Source of the DNA: Phycisphaerae bacterium
GTDB taxonomy: Bacteria > Planctomycetota > Phycisphaerae > UBA1845
Assembly: GCA_021604825.1 (NCBI GenBank)
Contig: BQJS01000258.1
Location: 1 to 5,324 of the forward strand
Reading direction: 5' to 3'
DNA length: 5,324 nt
Shown: piece after piece, positions 1 through 5,324 of the stretch
How positions within the stretch are numbered: the stretch's first letter is position 1
Layout: every line of letters begins with the position of its first letter
Notes under the pieces: generated by a model
What the model was told of the DNA's origin: nothing
The model's database searches: none
What the model saw: the letters and a program-made list of their open reading frames with translations, nothing else
Translations under genes and position numbers: made by a program

Positions 1-90
1 GTCATCGCCGGCCAATGCGTGTCGGACAAGGCGCGACTGGGCGTGCTGATCAATCGGGCCACCGGCGAGAAAGTGCTATCGGAAAACTGA
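1..90 (+). CDS. 3' end of an unidentified protein-coding gene (partial)
   Basis: Frame 1 is open from the window edge to a TGA at 88-90 and gives 29 residues ending in GEKVLSEN. Most codons end in G or C, as expected for real coding sequence in a GC-rich genome. Of the other two forward frames, one closes within 50 bases. The other stays open to about 180 but runs on into the convergent gene. The visible piece is a mixed hydrophobic/charged C-terminus containing RLGVLINRATGEKVL, with no transmembrane segment and no motif I can assign to a family. The gene converges on the FnIII-protein gene, with 42 bases between the two stop codons. The start and most of the protein lie outside the window, so no function is proposed. 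I am fairly sure it is coding and not at all sure what it is. Confidence 0.7.
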   Translation, partial: VIAGQCVSDKARLGVLINRATGEKVLSEN

Positions 91-92
91 TC

Positions 93-121
93 CGAGTTTC
101 TCGTTGGGTGCCAAGCCAACG
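93..121. terminator. Inverted repeats in convergent gap, possible bidirectional terminator
   Basis: The 42 bases between the two converging stop codons hold a perfect 6-bp stem, CGTTGG (102-107) with CCAACG (116-121), around an 8-base loop. A smaller hairpin, CGAG-TTT-CTCG (93-103), shares two bases with it, so the two stems compete or stack. A stem between convergent genes suits a shared terminator. However, neither strand has a proper U-tract after the stem, so intrinsic termination would be weak. The structure is seen directly; the function is inferred. Confidence 0.4.
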
Positions 122-132
122 CGCTACCATCC

Positions 133-2178
133 TTAGCCCGCGATTTTCGACAGGTTTTTGCCGCGACGCCGCCGCATGAGGTGCACTAAAGAAAGCATGA
201 GTACGAACACGGCGCCGTTGCCAAGGCCCGCAGGACTGAGCATTGCGAGAGCGTTTGACTCCGCAACGTACCCTGTCGCGACGGGGCTTGGCACACTATC
301 CCCACATGCGTTCTCCGCGACGACGTAATAGTAGTACGTGATAGGGCCAGTGCCTTCAATACAACCACCCATGCCCGTCGTAGCCGTAGAATCAACAAAC
401 TGCAGTTGCGTGATCACACCGCTGATATCTTCCGCGTCGGACAAGTTTGCTTCGCGCGCTCGGAATACGCGGTAACCGGTCGCGCTGCGACGGCCCTCCC
501 ACGCGAGATGCACGGCGCCGACTGCCGCGCCTTTGGTGGCCGTGAGACGGAACGGACTGGGCGGCGCCGTTGAGCACAACGCGACGTCAAGGGTATCCCA
601 CATTCCGATGGGCGTAATTCCAAGGCTTCCAAGATGGAGCGGAATCGATCCAAGCGGGAGCGAGACGTCGCCAAATCCGGGGATCGTGACACTAAGCGTT
701 GGCGTGAGCGTCAACGTTCCTGTGAGCGAAGCCTCTCCGTTCCAATCCAATTGGAACGTGTTGGGCCCCTCGAACGCGGGAACAAACGCCGCATCGTTGT
801 CGGAGATTATCTCAGACTTCAACGTGCCTCGCGCACCGTCAGCATCGTCAAAGACGGTATGGTTCGCGACGAGCATTGAGTCGCCACTAACACAATAGTC
901 CAAGCTGGGATCGATTCCGATTCCGCCGGTAAAGCCCAATTCGAGATCGCAAAGCGTGATGCTGGGATTGACGCCAACGAGAAGCGGATCGATCGCATCG
1001 CCGGTACACACCGGACGCTCTGCGCTGTTGAGCAACAAGAACGGCGTAAAAAACGCTTCGCCCGACGCCGCGGTAACCGAACCCTGGGCGAGTTGAATCG
1101 ACGAGTTGCAGGTGCCGAGAACCGGTACGGTAACCGATGCGCAAATTTCCGCGTCGTACGCAAAGGAATAGTCGATCGAACTCGAACCTGTCGTACCGTT
1201 GAAGGTCACGCGCGCTTCACCCTCACGTCCCTCGACGGGAAACTCGACGTTGGCTTCCCCGTACATCGCGAGTGCCGTATTCGTATTCAGTGCAACGCCC
1301 AAACCAATATTGAAACAAATTTCGAGGCCGATAAAGTCAAAGCACACCCCGTTCGAGGCCGTGCACGATGTGCTGCCAAGGTTGATGGGATCGATAAGGT
1401 CGTCCGATGAAACGAATTCGACGGGTGCGGTTTCAATACCGTCTTTCGGAATCGTCTCTTTCGTCGCGGGTGTTTGCGCCAACTTTCGCGGAGCAATGGA
1501 TTGGATCGCCGAAGACAACGGTACGCGCACACGCTCCTCGACTGCGATGGGGAAATCAACCAGCGCCCAGCGCATCGTTGGTGCGTCATTCGTGGAAAAT
1601 TCCACAACGACGCGCGCGATCGCGCCGAAGGCGTCATAGTCATACCGGACGTCTAACGACGGAATCCCTCCGTATCCAATGCGCGCGCCGATAATCCTGC
1701 CGCCAGCGGCGTCCACGAGAAGCGTGTACGTTGGCGCCGCGTTGTTGCCCTCAATCGTGTAGGTAAGGATTCCGTCCGCGGTTGTGGCCAAAACGTTCCG
1801 CGTGAAACCGGCCAAAATGGCGCCGGGTTCCGCGCGATACGCCCCCGCAATCGTCGCGACATTCTCAGGAACGATAAATCCATCGGGCGAAACGATCGCC
1901 TTGGTTGCCGTGAGCTGCTGGCCGTTCATCACTTGACCGGCAATTTCGTAGACACCAAGCACGTAGGGATGCGACCTCGCATCATTGAGCGTCATCAACT
2001 CATCGGCAACCGCCGCATCGACGAGCACCCGCTCGAATGCCGCATCCGGTGAATACAGCGGTACTGTTGTCGCCTTTACGAATTCAAATACGTCATCGGC
2101 CGATTGGCCTAGCGCAGGCTGCACACCCACAACCAAGGCCCCAACAATTGCCAGGATTCCCACACAAAAATGACGCAT
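133..2178 (-). CDS. Exported protein with FnIII-like domain and C-terminal hydrophobic/Arg anchor tail
   Basis: This gene encodes a probable envelope or surface protein of 681 residues from ATG at 2178. A GTG at 2181 directly precedes it and would add one residue; residue numbers here count from that GTG. I prefer the ATG because AAGGAG at 2187-2192 lies 8 bases from it. A signal peptide covers residues 1-25: Arg3, a long hydrophobic core, and an A-L-G/Q cleavage site. Residues about 45-235 are unrecognised, mostly beta-like sequence. A polar linker (about 236-265) leads to a Gly/Thr/Ser-rich, beta-like region (270-536) with nine cysteines (273, 280, 289, 347, 358, 392, 411, 430, 536), which could form disulfides after export. 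Residues 541-637 resemble an FnIII domain: a PxxFxLTAT start, Trp561, the ATGYRVFR strand and YYYYVVAENACG near the end. The tail has a hydrophobic stretch (about 651-669), then RRRR (670-673) and a short basic end. This matches the general plan of C-terminal sorting or anchoring signals (PEP-CTERM-like, GlyGly-CTERM-like), but I see no diagnostic motif of a named class. There are no catalytic residues I can identify. A role in adhesion or surface structure is inference. Confidence 0.93.
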   Translation of the reverse strand: MRHFCVGILAIVGALVVGVQPALGQSADDVFEFVKATTVPLYSPDAAFERVLVDAAVADELMTLNDARSHPYVLGVYEIAGQVMNGQQLTATKAIVSPDGFIVPENVATIAGAYRAEPGAILAGFTRNVLATTADGILTYTIEGNNAAPTYTLLVDAAGGRIIGARIGYGGIPSLDVRYDYDAFGAIARVVVEFSTNDAPTMRWALVDFPIAVEERVRVPLSSAIQSIAPRKLAQTPATKETIPKDGIETAPVEFVSSDDLIDPINLGSTSCTASNGVCFDFIGLEICFNIGLGVALNTNTALAMYGEANVEFPVEGREGEARVTFNGTTGSSSIDYSFAYDAEICASVTVPVLGTCNSSIQLAQGSVTAASGEAFFTPFLLLNSAERPVCTGDAIDPLLVGVNPSITLCDLELGFTGGIGIDPSLDYCVSGDSMLVANHTVFDDADGARGTLKSEIISDNDAAFVPAFEGPNTFQLDWNGEASLTGTLTLTPTLSVTIPGFGDVSLPLGSIPLHLGSLGITPIGMWDTLDVALCSTAPPSPFRLTATKGAAVGAVHLAWEGRRSATGYRVFRAREANLSDAEDISGVITQLQFVDSTATTGMGGCIEGTGPITYYYYVVAENACGDSVPSPVATGYVAESNALAMLSPAGLGNGAVFVLMLSLVHLMRRRRGKNLSKIAG

Positions 2179-2186
2179 CACAAGCG

Positions 2187-2192
2187 CTCCTT
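2187..2192 (-). promoter_or_regulatory. Ribosome binding site of the FnIII-protein gene
   Basis: The minus strand reads AAGGAG here, a near-perfect Shine-Dalgarno sequence. It lies 5 bases before the GTG at 2181 and 8 bases before the ATG at 2178. Both spacings are workable; the ATG is favoured by codon and by spacing. Confidence 0.75.
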
Positions 2193-2204
2193 CGCTGATT
2201 GATC

Positions 2205-2215
2205 CGTATCATACG
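2205..2215. promoter_or_regulatory. Palindrome over the candidate -10 element, possible operator
   Basis: CGTAT-C-ATACG is a perfect 5+1+5 inverted repeat covering the -10-like hexamer. It is flanked by GATC (2201-2204) and ATC (2216-2218), which extend the symmetry with one base out of register. A dyad over a -10 element is a common place for repressor binding. It is short enough to be chance, and no regulator is identified. Confidence 0.3.
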
Positions 2216-2236
2216 ATCGCGAATATGGCCGATTTA
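2208..2236 (-). promoter_or_regulatory. Candidate promoter of the FnIII-protein gene
   Basis: On the minus strand, TATGAT (2208-2213) matches the sigma-70 -10 consensus at five of six positions. It would start transcription near 2201, leaving a leader of about 20 bases that just holds the AAGGAG site. At a 17-base spacing the -35 position (2231-2236) reads TAAATC, which is a poor match, so the promoter may need an activator or a different sigma factor. The assignment rests on position and a single hexamer. Confidence 0.35.
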
Positions 2237-2258
2237 CGCAGTCCGTTGCCCTAAATCG
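2230..2258. promoter_or_regulatory. Spaced inverted repeat over and upstream of the candidate -35
   Basis: CGATTTA (2230-2236) and TAAATCG (2252-2258) are perfect 7-base inverted copies separated by 15 bases. Half-site centres are therefore 22 bases apart, about two helical turns, as expected for a dimeric regulator on one face of the DNA. The promoter-proximal arm overlaps the weak -35 position. It could also fold as a 7-bp hairpin if transcribed. The symmetry is seen; the regulatory role is inferred. Confidence 0.35.
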
Positions 2259-2509
2259 CACTCACAGACCTGTCCCATCACCAATTGAAACACGTCGAAA
2301 CTAGGCGCACAAACTTACGCCTTCGCTATCGGAAAGGAAAGAGTAACGCCATTCCAGCCGGATTACTACCTGAAAATTACGGCGGGAACTGTTGCAGGAT
2401 ATTGCCGGCGCTGTGCTTCAGCACTGCCGATTCCATATCAACCGGCGGCACGGTCCGCAGGACGAATCATCGCATTGGACAGGAAAAAGGTGACGGCTTC
2501 CATGATCGC

Positions 2510-5323
2510 CTATCGGATCTCGATGGTATTGCTCAAACGGATAAACTCGCCCCGCTCAATATCGATCGTTAAGTTTAGATTCTCACCGTCTTCGAGGAGA
2601 TCTACAATGCCCTCCAGCTGATCCAACAACGCTTCCATATTGCGAACAGGGACGCCGTTTATCGAACGGATCCAATCCCCCATGGCCAGTCCGAGCCGTA
2701 GTGAATACTCGTTTAGCGGCGGAGTGTCGGCAAGAGTATACGGAAACCCGAATAGCGATTGAGGGGAATCGATTTCCTCGCCAGAATCGTCCACGAATTC
2801 CTGACTGAGTTGGCCAGCCACATCCAGACTGCCTCCCCGGGCATTCACGAGAGCACCGATAATCGTAATTGCGTCCGAGCGTTCGAGCGTTAACGCGCGC
2901 TCTTCTTGCCGGAGAGGTAATGCGAAAATGCGCACATCAAATTGTTTGTTTCCTCTGGACAGTGTTAACCGCAATTCATTGCCTCCAGAATCCGTCCATG
3001 CCTCCACGGCGGCCATGGCTGTCGTTCGATCTTGAACCGGAGAACCGCCAATCGCTGTTATACGATCGCCTTCCAAAAAGCACAGTCGCGCAAGCGCATT
3101 CTTTCGCGCTCCCGTGAGGCGCAAAGCTCCCGCATTGCCTTGGTTCAGTGGGCCATCCACCTCACCATCCAGCACGCGTAGAAACCGGCCCACGCGTTCT
3201 CGTAAGGTCTCCGTGTTTGTCGCGATCACCATGGGTATGCCGCTACGGTCTTGCTCGGTCGATTGCGATGGACCCAGTGCTCTCTGCGCTATCCGGTATT
3301 GTTCGTGGCGGTCCCGCCAATCGTTTTCACGCTCGCCCATATCAGTCCACGGTGCAGCTTCGATTTTCCATATACTCGATTGTTCCGAACCCGCAACGAT
3401 GAGCGTTTGAGCGTCGTTCATCGGCGCGATCAGCGTCGGCGAGAGCGGTTCGAACGCAAGCCTGTCGACCAAAGGCTCGCCTGTTGCGACGCGCCATACA
3501 TTCGTTCCTCTATCATTCGCTTGTGTAAACAGTAGGTCACCGTCCGCGCTAAACCGCACAAAACCGCTGGCGCGCCCAAGTTCGATTGTCCGTATCAACT
3601 GATGTGTCCGTGCATCCCAAATGCGGAGACGCTGATCTTCGGAAGACGTGACAAAAGACGATCCGTTAGACGCCCAATCCGCATCCAGCACCGTTCCGTC
3701 GTGACCTTCGTACACATGAATTACTGCACCCGTCGCCGCATCCCAAAGACGGGCGGTTCCATCTTTGGATGTCGTCAAAATTTGGTCGGAGTTTGGACGA
3801 AAGCGGCCCTGCGTCACCGTCGCCGTATGTCCAACAAAGCTCCGCACGGGCGCCCCTGATATACCGTCCCACAATCGCGCGGTACGATCCCAAGACGTGG
3901 ACAGAATGAACTGGCTGCTAGGACTAAACGTTAAGCTCTTAACCGGCCCGTCATGTCCCTCGAGGGGTCGAATGACCTCAAGGTTTTCCGCGTCGATGAA
4001 GAGAGGGACGAATTGATCGGTTGCGGCGACCACGTATCGCCCCGTGTGAGAGACGGCCACAGCACTACGCGCTCGGTAGTCAAACGACGTAAGAGCAGCT
4101 TCAGTGGCCCCGTTGTCGCTCCGTAGCAGTGAAACAACATTATCCCGCCCCACAACCGCGATATGGCTATTGTCTTCCGACAGATCAAAATTCTGTACTC
4201 CGTCGTCGAGCGTAGCAATGGGAGCCTGTCCGATTCCCTGGCCCACGCCCCATGCCATCACTTGAGACTCGCGCGCGCCTGTCATCAATTTGGTGTCATT
4301 CGCGAAAAACGCGAGTGAGTACGCTAGCCGATTCTGGCTTCGAAAAGAGTTGATCTCCTCGTTCCCATCAAGATCCCATATCTTGATGAGGCCATCGCTA
4401 TTCACGGCGGCAAGCAATGTGCCATCGCTGCTGAACGCTAGTCGATGCGACCTGCCCGGATGTAAAAACACACGACGTTCTACGCCACTGTCCGTGTCCC
4501 AACACCGGATGGTCCCGTCCTCAGATGTAGAGTAAATCTCCTCGCCCGATGGCGAGAACGCCAGTCTACCGACCTGAGCCCGATGACCGGTGAGCTCGCA
4601 CTGTTGCGCCCCAGTCTCAATGTTCCAAACATGGACCGTCACACCTGACGTTACGCCAATCAACGAACCGGAAGCATCCACCACAACATTGCCGCCTTCA
4701 AAAGCCAAGCGTTCTTCGCCGCTCTTCGCGTCCCAAAGGCGCACGAAACCGTCGTTGCCGTATGAGTAGGCAAGTGCGCTGTCCGGAACGAAACCGGCAC
4801 GCCACACGCGGCAATCCGGCTGACCGTTGCAATGTCCTCGGAAGGCGCTAATCGCGTCGCCGGTCGTTGCGTCCCATACGCGAGCGCTCATCCCGCCCGC
4901 CGACACGATTCGTTGACCGCTTGCATCGTACGTCGTGGAGTTCAACGTGCCAAGGTGGCCACGCAGGGTCAGCAACAACGCACCATTTGAAGTGTCCCAA
5001 ACCCGCACACGCCGATCGAGGCACGCCCCCACGAGGTGCCGCCCATCCGGACTGAATTCGACTTCATTCGTCAGCCGACGGGTAAGTGGATCGAATTCGA
5101 GGATCATTGATCCGTCGTTAGAATCGAAAATCGTGATCGGATGCGATATCGAAATTGCTGCAATCCGTTGACCATCAGGACTCATGGCGCCCGCAACGAA
5201 ATTGGGAATGGTATACAAATCTTGGTCGAGGCGATTCATCAAGAACCCCCACGCCCAGTCCCGGCGATCAAGTTGCGTACCCCAAAGGGTGTCGCGTGCT
5301 AGTGCAAAATTTCGATTATCCAT
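2510..5323 (-). CDS. WD40-repeat protein with two C-terminal PDZ-like domains (5' partial)
   Basis: This is the C-terminal 937 residues of a large protein, ending at TAG 2510-2512. The ATG at 5321-5323 is the first codon in the window and is probably internal. No upstream ribosome site can be checked, and residues 1-32 already look mid-protein: NFALARDTL followed by RRDWAWGFLMNRL. That resembles the A-L-R-W-E-W-x-x-L linker found before WD40 domains in many planctomycete-type Ser/Thr kinases. Residues about 36-655 form about fifteen WD40 units, enough for two propellers. Their closing motifs recur every 36-47 residues, mostly about 42 (WD at 109, 150, 197, 275, 316, 485, 527, 569). GH dipeptides stand at 122, 163, 246, 456, 498 and 540. 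After a charged linker (about 656-705) come two PDZ-like domains, with GDRITAIGGSPV (752-763) and GDWIRSINGVPV (882-893); the second is followed by a DxERG strand. In style they recall GspC- or HtrA-type PDZ domains. WD40 propellers bind proteins and PDZ domains bind peptides or C-termini, so a scaffold role is likely. An N-terminal kinase is inference only. The cellular compartment is unknown. Confidence 0.93.
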   Translation of the reverse strand: MDNRNFALARDTLWGTQLDRRDWAWGFLMNRLDQDLYTIPNFVAGAMSPDGQRIAAISISHPITIFDSNDGSMILEFDPLTRRLTNEVEFSPDGRHLVGACLDRRVRVWDTSNGALLLTLRGHLGTLNSTTYDASGQRIVSAGGMSARVWDATTGDAISAFRGHCNGQPDCRVWRAGFVPDSALAYSYGNDGFVRLWDAKSGEERLAFEGGNVVVDASGSLIGVTSGVTVHVWNIETGAQQCELTGHRAQVGRLAFSPSGEEIYSTSEDGTIRCWDTDSGVERRVFLHPGRSHRLAFSSDGTLLAAVNSDGLIKIWDLDGNEEINSFRSQNRLAYSLAFFANDTKLMTGARESQVMAWGVGQGIGQAPIATLDDGVQNFDLSEDNSHIAVVGRDNVVSLLRSDNGATEAALTSFDYRARSAVAVSHTGRYVVAATDQFVPLFIDAENLEVIRPLEGHDGPVKSLTFSPSSQFILSTSWDRTARLWDGISGAPVRSFVGHTATVTQGRFRPNSDQILTTSKDGTARLWDAATGAVIHVYEGHDGTVLDADWASNGSSFVTSSEDQRLRIWDARTHQLIRTIELGRASGFVRFSADGDLLFTQANDRGTNVWRVATGEPLVDRLAFEPLSPTLIAPMNDAQTLIVAGSEQSSIWKIEAAPWTDMGERENDWRDRHEQYRIAQRALGPSQSTEQDRSGIPMVIATNTETLRERVGRFLRVLDGEVDGPLNQGNAGALRLTGARKNALARLCFLEGDRITAIGGSPVQDRTTAMAAVEAWTDSGGNELRLTLSRGNKQFDVRIFALPLRQEERALTLERSDAITIIGALVNARGGSLDVAGQLSQEFVDDSGEEIDSPQSLFGFPYTLADTPPLNEYSLRLGLAMGDWIRSINGVPVRNMEALLDQLEGIVDLLEDGENLNLTIDIERGEFIRLSNTIEIR
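2513..3226 (-). other. Tandem PDZ-like domains at the C-terminus of the WD40 protein
   Basis: PDZ-like domain 1 spans about residues 706-805. It has GALRLTGARKNALARLCF leading to GDRITAIGGSPVQD, a helix (about 767-777) and a final strand ELRLTLSRGN. Domain 2 spans about 817-935. A long insert rich in Asp, Glu and Pro (about 842-870) precedes SLRLGLAMGDWIRSINGVPV, then a helix (MEALLDQLEGI) and the strand NLTIDIERG. The GD-x-I-x-x-I-x-G-x-P-V core is typical of bacterial PDZ domains. There is no protease triad nearby, so this is not an HtrA-type protease within the visible sequence. Confidence 0.75.
3359..5218 (-). repeat. Array of about 15 tandem WD40 repeats within the WD40-PDZ gene
   Basis: The repeats are protein-level units, diverged at DNA level. 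Counting from the ATG at 5323, unit ends fall near residues 67, 110, 151, 198, 234, 276, 317, 359, 401, 444, 486, 528, 570, 611 and 653. Units 11-13 (456-570) are the most canonical, each with an initial GH, a central S-x-D (477-479, 519-521, 561-563) and a closing LWD or IWD. Units 9 and 10 have lost the closing WD (SLL, LFI) and may mark the junction of two propellers. Unit 4 is longer than the rest and carries Cys165 and Cys171. Confidence 0.85.
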
Positions 5324-5324
5324 G

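Larger units (their letters stand above)
2193..2509. other. Intergenic region between the WD40-PDZ gene and the FnIII gene
   Basis: This 317-base stretch lies between the TAG of the WD40-PDZ gene and the ribosome binding site of the next gene. I see no convincing gene in it. The WD40-PDZ end holds a 23-codon in-frame continuation after the TAG (2509 down to a TGA at 2438-2440) and an unsupported 19-residue reading frame (2436-2377). A hairpin sits at 2406-2429: CGGC/GCCG outside, GTGC-TTCA-GCAC inside, and no T-run after it on the minus strand. The FnIII end holds the candidate promoter and two dyads listed separately. No intrinsic terminator for the WD40-PDZ gene was found. Confidence 0.6.

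Noticed and set aside
1199..1639. Plus-strand open frame of 146 codons opposite the FnIII-protein gene
   Set aside because: It lies wholly opposite a gene with a signal peptide, an FnIII-like domain and good codon use. Its own product is low-complexity and Arg/Ser-rich, as expected for an antisense shadow.
2406..2429. Hairpin downstream of the WD40-PDZ gene as its terminator
   Set aside because: The stem is interrupted and no T-run follows it on the minus strand. The only T5 run nearby (2484-2488) lies before the hairpin in transcript order.
2377..2436. Minus-strand 19-codon reading frame beginning MESAVLKHSAGNIL
   Set aside because: It is short, has no ribosome binding site and matches no known family. 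A frame of this length is expected by chance in 317 bases.
2285..2572. Plus-strand open frame of 95 codons across the intergenic region
   Set aside because: It has no clear ribosome site, overlaps the end of the well-supported WD40-PDZ gene on the other strand and has no recognisable protein features.
3602..3859. Plus-strand open frames opposite the WD40 array
   Set aside because: They are antisense shadows of a strongly supported repeat-domain gene. Their products are Arg/Pro/Ser-rich with no domain.
3359..5218. DNA-level tandem repeat or CRISPR-like array
   Set aside because: The periodicity of about 126 bases comes from WD40 protein repeats. The DNA units are diverged, with no identical repeats or unique spacers.

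Overview
The window reads as part of a bacterial chromosome of moderately high GC. It holds two large genes on the minus strand and the last codons of a plus-strand gene at the left edge. Three things fit a large-genome environmental bacterium of the Planctomycetota / Hydrogenedentota / Acidobacteriota kind: the eukaryote-like WD40 protein, a secreted fibronectin-type-III protein with a C-terminal hydrophobic-plus-arginine tail, and the generous spacing between genes. This placement is inferred from protein style only; there is no phylogenetic marker gene here.

Layout, left to right. Positions 1-90 are the 3' end of an unidentified plus-strand gene. Positions 91-132 are a 42-base convergent gap with overlapping inverted repeats, possibly a shared terminator. 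Positions 133-2178 (minus) encode a 681-residue exported protein: signal peptide, an unrecognised N-terminal region, a cysteine-containing beta-rich middle, an FnIII-like domain, and a C-terminal hydrophobic segment followed by RRRR. It has a clear AAGGAG ribosome binding site. Positions 2193-2509 are non-coding and carry a candidate promoter with two dyads close to the FnIII gene. Positions 2510-5323 (minus) encode the C-terminal 937 residues of a large protein with about fifteen WD40 repeats followed by two PDZ-like domains. Its N-terminus lies beyond the right edge of the window.

The two minus-strand genes point the same way. The roughly 330-base gap and the downstream gene's own promoter-like and operator-like elements suggest they are transcribed separately. 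Nothing in the sequence ties them to one pathway. The WD40-PDZ protein looks like an interaction scaffold. By analogy with similar bacterial proteins, its missing N-terminus may hold a Ser/Thr protein kinase domain, but this cannot be seen here. The FnIII protein looks like an envelope or surface protein. No mobile elements, CRISPR arrays, tRNA or rRNA genes were recognised.
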